Of a DNA stretch of 64,000 nucleotides, positions 12,801 to 23,494 are shown piece by piece. Every line of letters begins with the position of its first letter. The stretch's first letter is position 1. A model generated the notes under the pieces. It ran no database searches, was not told the DNA's origin, and saw only the letters and a program-made list of their open reading frames with translations. The stretch lies in the NCBI RefSeq assembly GCF_963576545.1, contig NC_083654.1, positions 22,803,400-22,867,399 on the forward strand, in the 5' to 3' direction. Position numbers and translations under genes: made by a program. Source of the stretch: Limanda limanda (taxonomy: Eukaryota; Chordata; Actinopteri; Pleuronectiformes; Pleuronectidae).

Positions 12801-15649
12801 TCATGAAGCTGGAGCTTGTACCAGTGAGGCTGATCGTCCAGCAGAGCCGACTCCAGTTCAATCAGCACCTGGACACAGAGAACACACTGGTGTTGAGGAG
12901 TCTCTGTTGGGACGGCCTCACCTCAGATGTCTTCTGAACGTTCTCCATCTTCTCTGACCTCTCCCAGGAACTGACTCTCCTCCTCTCGGAGCCGGGCCTG
13001 GTCCCAGACCGTCAGCTCCAGCATGCGCTCTCTGAACTCCCGCCGGTGGACCGGAGAGTACATGAAGGTCTGATTCCACCGCGGCTCCAACGACTTCTTG
13101 ACCGTCTTCGTCCTCCGCTTACTTTTATCACTGCAAGGAGAGAAGTATCGGCCGATCAGAGCTGAACCAGACCAGAGCTTCTGCAGGTTATAGAACCCCA
13201 TGAATCTCAAAGTGGAGACAAGGAAGCAGGTTGGTTCTGTTACTGACCTTCTGTCAGGCAGGAAGTAGATCTTGACGTAAGGGTTCCTGGGTCGCCCGTC
13301 GTCTTGGGAGGGAAGTTCCTTGGCTCCAAGAACTGTGACGATCAGCTGATGACCGACTTTATCGTACCAGAGCTTCACCTGTAGAACAGATTTTAAATCA
13401 AAACAAACACAAATCACAACACAGGAAAAAAGGAACAGTGCAACAGCTGCAACCCACAGAACATTAGAACTCCAACAAACAGAGAAAGAACTCTAGTAGA
13501 CACGAGCAGACCACATCAGAGATACAACACTGTGGAAACACAATCAACAGCAGGAGAACCTGGAACCACAGTCAAGACTTAGATCCACCTAAGGACTAGT
13601 TCCATCCATCCGTCTTCTAACTACCGAGCTAGCCACGGAGCATCAGGGCCCGGTGCAACAAGCCCCAAGAACAAAGATCACAGAACCAACTGCAAACCAA
13701 GACAAGGTGTAAAACATGTAGAACCTGGAAGAACAATGAATGATCCCTGAAGAACATTAGGCTCCTAAAGGGAAAAGCTGAAAGGTCGAACAGGAACATT
13801 GTCTGATATCAAAGGATCAGGAACCAGAGCTGAGAACAAACCCTGACAGGAGAACCACAGAGAACCGATGTGGAACCCTGCACATGAGTGGGTGGAAATA
13901 AAACAGGCTCACACCTGTTCAGCAGAAAGACTTGGACAGAACCCGTAAACTCAGTCGAACAGAAATAGAAACTCATCAATGACAGAATATTCTACTTCAC
14001 TATTTATTTTGAAGCTGCAGTTTGTGGGAAGAGGATGATGTCATTGACACGAAAGAAATAAAGAGTAAATTCAGCTAATAACTAATAACTAATAACTAAT
14101 AACTACAGAGGAGGAAAAGAACCTTCTCACTTCTCTCTGTGTTCTACAGTTTACCTGAATTCTGGGAACCAGCGGACGCCTGTTCACAGTCTGAAACACA
14201 CACACACATCACCATGGAGACGGCTGTCAACCAGCAGCTGATTGGCCGTGTGGCAGCGCAGAGCACGCTGCTGTGAACGTACCGAGACTTGTCCGGAGAG
14301 AACGCCGGGGCTCATGGGAGACGTGACTGAGATGGACGGGCCGACCTTCTGTGAGTGGAAGGTAGTGGAACCTGGACACAGAACGTTCAGGTTATAACAC
14401 AGTCGCACAGCCTCAGAATCAGTGTTGTGGTTGAGTTGTGTGTTATCGACTCACTGGAGTCGAGCTGGATGTGGGAACCGTCTGTTGCCCTGGAAACAAA
14501 CCACAAGCAAGTCGTTAACGTGACAGAACCTCAAGTTCTCTGAAGAACATCAGAACTGTTTCAGTGTTGATGTTTTGCTCAACAAACTGTGATGGCCATT
14601 CAATCATCTGAAAAACTTTGTTGTCATATTTTGAAAACCTCTAAGTGTCTGTAACATGACCCCTGTGTGACCTTGGACCCACCCGATGGGTCGGGACACC
14701 ACCAGCTCCACCTGGGGTTCTGGTTTAGACTCCAGGATGATGTTGTAAACCTCATTGAACGTGGCTCCCTGAAGAACCCTGCCGTTCCACTCCAGAACCT
14801 GATCACCTGAACCACGGAGGACAAGGAGAAGATGAGACAAGATGTTTTACACTCATTAGCATTTCTCTGTCAGGGCCTGTACCATGGTTATCATTGTAGA
14901 TTAAATATCATATCACAACCGGTCAACACCGTGACGACTCAGATCACTTTCATGTTGGAATCATCAGTGAACATCATAGAAGCATCGATAGCTTCAGGAG
15001 TCAGAGAACCTCGGCTGATGGTTACCTGGTCTCAGGTGTCCCACGGTGTCGGCCAGACTTCCTCTCTTCACCTTGGTGACGAACGCACAGAGACGACCAG
15101 AGTCCGTCATCTTCCCACCGACGACCTGAGAGCACACCGCCCATGAGCAAGGCACGGAACTGATGTTAATAACCAGCAGGAAGAAGAAGAAGAGGGAGGA
15201 GTTTGTCACCTTGAGTCCCAGCAGCGCTCCCGTATCCGCAGGAACTGTCCCGTCCTTCATCCGCTTGTTCAGGAGAATCCGACCAATCAGACGCTCTCCA
15301 TCCTTGGACGTTTGCCATGTGACCGTATGCTGAGGAGTCACAGTGGACATACAGGTGGTTGCTTAGCAACAGCAATACAAACAAACAGTAGTTCACCTCA
15401 ATGAGCTGGAAGAGGATTGGATCTCAGTCCTACCATAGACATGGGCACAGGCTCGCTATGCCAGGACCCATGATCCCACCACTGGCTGTCCATGTCTCCT
15501 AGCAACCAGACATCCAGGAGGAGAGGGTGGAGGTCAGAGGTCAGAGGTCAAACGTGGTTAAAAGCAGCTTCAAACTAAATGTCTGAGTCTAAACGCCTCC
15601 AAAGTTCAGGTGAAACATGTTGATGTAAGGGACACATTATTTTATAGTT

Positions 15650-15711
<62 letters not shown>

Positions 15712-18700
15712 GAGAGACAGAGAGAGAGACAGAGAGACACAGAGAGAGAGAGAGAGACAGAGACAGAGAGAGACACAGAGAGAGACACAGAGAGACAGAG
15801 ACAGAGATTTTGCATCAGAGCCTAAATGCACATTAACACAGAAACGACGATGCCTTGTTGTGTATCTATCTATGTTGTGTATCGATCACACACAACAGAC
15901 GTTACACAACATGAAAGACGAAGCGGATGAGAGAGAGAGAGAGAGACTCAGCTGTGGAGAACAACACGAAGAAAGAGTGAAGAGCTCAAAACTGTTCTTG
16001 CTTTAAACTGTTTAGGTTGATTTAAAATCAGTTTTTTAAGTGAAACAACATCTTTGAACTGAATGAAGCAAACACGGAACAGCGCCACCTGGAGGAGCCG
16101 TGTTGTAAAACTGCACAAACAGAGTTTCCTTGTATCCCACAATGCAACATTCAGCAGAGAAAGGAGCCGGCTGCTTTCTGGCTCTGAGCAACCAGACGAA
16201 GGTCTCTGGATCCTGGTCCCGGGTGGGGGGGGGGTCGGGGGGGTTTGAACCTTCCAGCAAACAGTAATCCGTCTTTACACACCAGTGTCAAAGCAGCTTT
16301 AAAACACACACACACACTTCAGTACTCACAGGTCTGTGTGAACGCCATGAAGGAGGAGGAGGAGGAGGAGGAGGCTTCAGCAGAGGAAGAGGAGGCCGAT
16401 GAAGAGAAGGAGGTGAACCTGCTCCTCTCTCCTCCTCCTCCTCCCTGTGTCTGTGGTGCTGTCTGCCCTGAGTTCTGGCTGCAGGCTGCAGAGCAGTTCA
16501 TACCTGTCTGTACTGAGATGAGTCACAGCAGGTGGTCCCGTGTTCTCGTTACAGAGCTTCAGCTCCTCATCCAGGTGGGCGGAGTCTACAGGTGATCCGG
16601 TTGGTCGAGCTGTGAACTGGATGCTGGTCCAGGTCGGCAGGTTGGGGCCAACATTGCACCCTCAACCCCTCCCCTCCCCTCTTCTCCGACGGTTCACCAG
16701 ATCAGAGTCAGTGGAATCCAGGAGATCACCAGGAAGTGATCAAACCTCCAGATCTCCAGGGATCCAGCGGCTGCGATGACATGGACCAGGACTCTCTCTC
16801 AGACCTGGTGTCTGCTCCGAGGTGGAGTTCCCTCCTGCGACCTTGTGTCTCCAGTGACTCCTGAGTCGAGCCGGTAATCCACTCTCTCCTCTTTTAATCC
16901 AATTTAACGAAGGTAGAGACGGTGATTCTGTTGCAGCACAGGAGAAGCCATGGATAGATGTTCTCTTCAAATCTGGATCATCCACGTTCTCCAAGATGCT
17001 CCAAGGTCCTCTGGGCCAGGACTGGTCAAGGTTGAGGGTCCATTGGAAGTTGTTTTGGTTCTTATTTCTGAGCAGGTATGTTCCGGGCGGTGGAGAAAGA
17101 GTCTGAGCTGCTCCGTCAGCTCCAGACTCCAGAGAAGGAGCCAAGGAGCCTCTGAGCCAGTTAGAGTTCATAATCTCTGATCATGTGACTTCTGGTCCAA
17201 TGACAGGGACACAGCAGATTAAGTGGTCAGCATGACACTGGATTTCCTGAGACGACCTGAAGAAACACTTTCAGCAACTTTATCTGCAACACGTTGGGCA
17301 GAAGGTCACAGAACCACACCGACACTAAGAGAACCGTGTTCTCCAGAGCGTTCAAGACCAGCAGAAGGAAACCTTCAACGACAAGTCACACACAACAGAA
17401 CGGAAGCAGAATCCTGAATCGTGGAACGTGTGCTGATTCAAGAGGAACAAAGGCCATAGAACAGCAGGAGAACCTCCAGAACTGGAGCAGAACCTTAAAC
17501 AACAGATGGGATGCACTGCAACAACAGGAGAACTCTACAGATCAAATGAAAAGGCCACAGAGAACCGTTCCTGCAGAACAGCAGCTTCTCGTCTATCACA
17601 CATCCAACTCTGGCCTCGGGAGCCGGGATCAAACCACCGGGCTCACATCTGCTCAGGAGAGAAACATGAAACCTTCTGCCCAACAGAACACAGAACCTGT
17701 ATGAGTGTGGTTCTCTCTCGAGCTTAAGTTCCCCTGTCAGAAGTCAGAGTTCTGTGATCTGGGTTCTCCGAGTTCTAGGAGGAACCCTCTGGTGTTCGGA
17801 ACAGGAAGTGCAGGGTAAAGCGGTTCAGACTGATCAGCTGGAGGAGGATCATCAGAGAACCCGATGTCCCTGGACTTCCTGGTTCAGCTCAGGACTCGTA
17901 CCTCATGTATTGAGCTGTTAGCATGTTAGCATGTTAGCATGTTCACATTTAGCCTTTTACCTTCATTCGGTGGCGGTTAGCATTTAGCATCGTTAGTTAG
18001 CAGTTGTCATGGGGACACTCACTGTCAGGCTCGTCACAGCTGGTGTACTCTGGGCTGGTCACTAGCTCCTCCTCCGAGCTGCTGAAGCTACCAATCACGT
18101 GCATCTGCCCCATCCCCCGCCCTCTCTGCACCATGCTCTCATTGGCTGTCTTCCTCTTATGGGCGGAGCTCGGGTCCAGGTGTTGCTGCGGTAACGGGCT
18201 GCGGCGGGGGGACGTGGGGCTCAGGTGATTAGAGGCCCGGTCCACAGAGAATGACCTCTGACCTTCAGCTCCGAACCATCCCTGAGGTCGATGGTGACGG
18301 TGACCTAACAGGAAACACAACATGTCAGACTCCGCCCGTGGCGAGGCATCAACAGTTGGTCAGGCCGACGCCCACCTGTGTGTCTCAGGGTCAGGTGGTC
18401 GGGTTCAGCCGTTGCCAGGGAGACGTCACTGTGGCGACGCTGGTGACGGACCCGGCCGACCTGTGCCAGCATCCTCATGGCCTCCTCACTCGGCTGCGGC
18501 TTCACCGGGTAACGAGCCAGGTTGGGGTCGCTACGGTAACGGGCCTGAAACTCCTCCTCCTGCCGCCGCCGCAGCTCGCGAGCGTCCAGGTCCGGGTCCA
18601 GAGGATGGTCCTGATCCGGGAGGAGAGACGAAGACCAACATCATCATCATCATCATCATCATCAGTGACGCTAGGTCCTGTAACTGTTGTTGTGTTTATG

Positions 18701-19650
18701 ACTAAAACGTGAATAAATAACAATAATAAAACAAAGGTTCAAACAAGATCACGTCTTTGATACTTTAGTTGTGATTCTAATCATTGCGTAAAAGTTTTTT
18801 TGAAATAGAACATCTGATAAAAATCTGATTAGGAATAAAACTTAATAAAAGTTCATGATTCATATTGAATACAAGTAAAATATAAAAAAAGACAAACACA
18901 CTTTCTTCAGAGGATTCAAAGCTGTCAAATCAAACTCACCTGCGAGTGCCAGCGGCCACGTCTGTCTCTGATTGGTCGCCTCTGAGCCCGTAGAGCCGCC
19001 TCCCCGTTGCCGTGGTAACCATGTGACACGTGAGTGGAGTAGTCCGGACCGAGGTCGCCCCTCCCATCGTAACCAGACCCTGAGGGACTCCGCCTCCTGT
19101 GCATCACATCAATGAAGCAAACAGAAGCTGATGTTACACACGAGGATCCACTGGTTGTTATTTCATTAACATCAAGATCTAAATATCTTTCTGAAAAACT
19201 GAAGTAAATATGGAAAACAATCAACTGGAGGAAAAGAGTTCTTCTGTTCCTCCAGCGAGTTTCACATCAGTTCAACATCCTGCTGACAAACACACAAACT
19301 TCTCCTCTCACACTTTGTCCTTCAGCTGCCGGAGGTTTGAAGCTTCGTATCGACTCAACACACGACACATTCAACCTCTTCTCACACACACACAACCACA
19401 CAACCACACACAGTCAGCAGCTTTATAACTAATATCTGGATCATAACTGAAAACACGCCCACACCGGACCAGACTCCGCCCCATCCAGACTCCCTCCCAC
19501 CTCCTCCTTGTCCCTCTGTAGCTCCTCCCTCTGTGTGTGCGTGTTGTTAGCCTGTTAGCTTCTGTTAGCCTCCTGTTTGTTAGCGTGTGTCTGTATTTAG
19601 CTGCAGCAGTAAGTCTCTGAACTGCAGGATTAAAAATCTGGTAATCAGAT

Positions 19651-19692
<42 letters not shown>

Positions 19693-22600
19693 TGTGTTTG
19701 TGTGTGTGTGTGTTTGTGTAACCTCTGTAATTAACAACAAACCAAACTAATTAAGAGTCCGTCTGATTTGAGTCCACAGAACCGGTTTCGATCACGTTTG
19801 AATCCTGATTTGAGAGGATTCACATTCTCTGCTTGTGTCCCACAGTCCAGACACATGCAGACTGAACTGGAGACTGATTGGTTGTTTATCTTTGTGTGTT
19901 GGACCTGTGATTGGCTGGTGACCCATCCAGGGTAAGCCCCGCCTCTCACCCAATGTCCACTCCCACAATGACCTTTAAAGGCTGAGCGCTCACTGAATAC
20001 ACACCTAGATATTCAGTGACATCTAGTGGTGAAGCTACACATGAACTCTGTCTGACATGTTGTGTAGTGAGTGTTTGTGAAGCAGCAGCAGGTTGTTGGT
20101 CCGACTCGTTCAAACAGGAACATGTGGGAACATCCAGGCGAGGGGCGGAGCCTGTAGAGCAGCAGGGGCGGAGCCTGTAGAGCAGCAGGAGGCGGGACAT
20201 GACGTATAAACTCTGCTGTGGACAGATCAGTGTTGTTGTTTCCAGCTCCTCCACACGGCGTCGGCCTCATCACCAGAAGATCTGGAATCTCCTCGTGTCT
20301 CCAAGTGGACGTCTTCGTCTTCTACGTGTCCGGCTCCTCTTCTTCATCCTCGTCTTCGTCTTCTACGTGTCCTGCTCCTCTTCTTCATCCTGAGATCTTT
20401 GTGTTCTTCAGTTTCACGTCACGTGTTAGAAACCTCGTCCACACGTCCACTCGCTCACTGAGAAGCTTCCACACATTGTCCTGTTGGTTCCTCACATGGA
20501 CTCATGAGGACATTTTACACACATTTTACCACTAAGCTGCAAAAGAAGATCCAGAACATCCAGAGACACGGACTCACACATTTGTTCTCACACACAAGTA
20601 AATAATATAATATACGTTTCCTCAAACTGACCGATCTGTGTCTCCGTTGCTCACGGGTCTGGTTCCCTCCGGCAGCCCCTGTGTTGGTGGTTGTGGAACC
20701 ACCTGTGACGTTGTGTTGGAATGAAACTCGCCCGACTGAGTGAGGATCTCCTGCTTCCTCCTGCACACGTTACAAACCCACATCACCTGGAACACCACAC
20801 ACACAAGAGCGTTTATTCAACGAGCTGCAAATGAATTCCCTACAAAACCGAACAGGCTGAAAATACGAGAAAAACGATCCCTTTAAACTAAGTGTCAAGG
20901 AGCTGTGGAGATGTTTCTTCATAATGTGTGGCTCCACCTAGTGTTCAGACACAGTACCTACAACAACTACTTTTTAATGATATCATTTAAACACTGATCA
21001 AAAGGAAACTTCAGTCCATCGTGATCAGGACGGTTCTTTAGATCCGTGTCCCATGGAGCATGTGACCAGGCTTCTTTCTCCTGGTCACCGGCCTCTTCCC
21101 ACAGGAAGTCAGATACAAGCTTCGGTTTATTATTTATTATGATGAGTTATTGTGAAGCTTTGACAGTGAGAGTATGACACATCCACTTTGTCATTTAGAA
21201 TAAACCGTGAACAAGTCGTGAACCCACAGGAGCAACTTTTTTGGCTCGTTCCTGCAGAACCAGACAGAACCTTTAACATCTGGGTTCAATCTGCAGAACT
21301 TGGAGTAAAGACTGAAGTTTGCTGCTGAACATCTCTGAGGTTGTGCTGTTGCTATAGTTACGCATGTAGCACTGGTAGAAACCTGCAAATAGAACCTTTA
21401 ATATCTTCTAGCAAATCATAACACATCAGTCCAGGCAGATCAGCGTCTGAACTTCCTCTCAGATCTGTGATGGACTCGTTCTGATCTCGAGCCTCATTAA
21501 CGAGTTTCTCCTGATGTTTGGTTGCTTTGAAACATTTACCTTATTGGCTCTGAGCAGGACACGCCCCCCACAGCGGGCGCAGAAGCGGCTCTGGCAGTAG
21601 CAGCACGCTCGGCCGCAGCCATCAGCGAACTTGGTTTGACGACAGATGCCACAGGTCAGAGACTCCGCCCTCGCTGTCTGAGCGGCCTGAGGCTCCTCCC
21701 CCAGCTTCTGCACCTGGTCCTTATACATCTCAAACTGCTGATGTAACTTCCTGTGTGGGCAGAGGTTAAAGGTCGCAGTTTGTTTGGAAGACTTCGGACT
21801 GATAAGTATGTGACATGTAGCATTAGCTGAACTAGCATAGCGAGATGAAGGTGTGGTCGTTATGAAGAAGTGAGGGATGAGCACCGAGCGGAGGAGTGGA
21901 TCTGCTCTCTCCATCACGTGCTCTTTGCAGATCATCAGATGCAGATTAAAGAACATTTGACTGCAAAGACACAGAAACAGGATGTGAACGTGTCTGTGAC
22001 TTCCTGTCTGTGACTTCCTGTCTGTGACTTCCTGTCTGTGACTTCCTGTCTGTGACTTCCTGTCTGTGACTTCCTGTCTGTGACTTCCTGTCTGTGACTT
22101 CCTGTCTGTGACTTCCTGTCTGTGACTTCCTGTCTGTGACTTCCTGTCTGTGACTTCCTGTCTGTGACTTCCTGTCTGTGACTTCCTGTCTGTGACTTCC
22201 TGTCTGTGACTTCCTGTCTGTGACTTCCTGTTTCAAACTGACTGCAGCTTCTGTCACCTGATATCGAACCCGAGCCCGAAGCCGACCTGGATCCTCGAGG
22301 TTCTGATCCGACGTGAACAGGTGAGAACCAGAGCTCTGATCGGTTTCTGTTTCTACTCACGTCTGCGACTCGGCGTCAGTCGGACTTTTAACCTGAAGAA
22401 CCTCGGTCACGTTGGCGGCAACGTTAGTGACCAACTGACTGAACAACAGATCCCACCTGTCAGGTGACACAGAGCTGACAGGAAGTAGAGGGGGGGGGGG
22501 TATCGTGACGTGTTGGACGTGATAGTGAACCTGCGAGTTACACCTCGGACACACGGGCCTGGAGTCTGATCTCCTGCTGTTCAGCCATTTTGTCTCTTTT

Positions 22601-23381
22601 GTGTATTTGTCCACTTCACTAACACATTACATTGCGATGACCTTGTGATGACATTGTGATGACCTTTGATGACCCCACAGCTGAAGGTCAATGTTCTGTA
22701 TCAAGACATCAAATTCTGACCAATAATTTCAAGTAATGTTACTAATTTTGAATCTTAAGTCTGAAACCGGAAAAAACGGAGACTGTAAATAAAGATGGAC
22801 GACACGTCTCCAGACACACTCGCAGGGGGGGGGTGAGTGGAATTTAGCAGTGATCGTGGAGTGGAGGCCTGGCATCAAGGTCCCGCCCACACACGCGCAT
22901 GAACAAACATCAGTGTGAGAAGAACTAAATAAAACAAACCATCTTTGAAAACGTCTACTTTGACCCATGTCCCATCTGCTTACATGGTGGAGGAGGGGCT
23001 TATGGGATATACTGCAGCCAGTCACCAGGGGGCGATAGAGATGATTTTGCTTCACTTTTGGAAGCTGTCATGGCGACAATCTTTATTTTAAGTCTATGGG
23101 TAGAACTACAACATCACATTGCAATGACTTGTGGGTAATGAAACCAGGTAAAGTCTGCACCTGCACGTCTGCAGGAGCTAAATGACGCCTCTTGGTGACC
23201 GGAGGAGGAACTGCTCGACTGGGGAGGGCAGACATTTGGGTTTTGGCCAGTTTGGAAACCAGGAAGTGGTTCAGTGAGGGTCAGTGGGGGGGGGGGTCAC
23301 CGGGTCAGGTGCTCTCACGGAGACTGAGGTACTTACGAGGCTGACGGAGGTTTGATTCCCTCCTGAACCCTGCAGACACAT

Positions 23382-23437
<56 letters not shown>

Positions 23438-23440
23438 GAA

Positions 23441-23494
<54 letters not shown>

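Noticed and set aside
16319..16501. Alternative first exon of the RIM2-like gene (MNCSAACSQNSGQ..., donor T|GTGAGTACT)
   Set aside because: Joining it to the next exon (15498) creates TGA at the junction, so it could only be a non-coding leader; the Ser/Gly composition comes from a GAG repeat.
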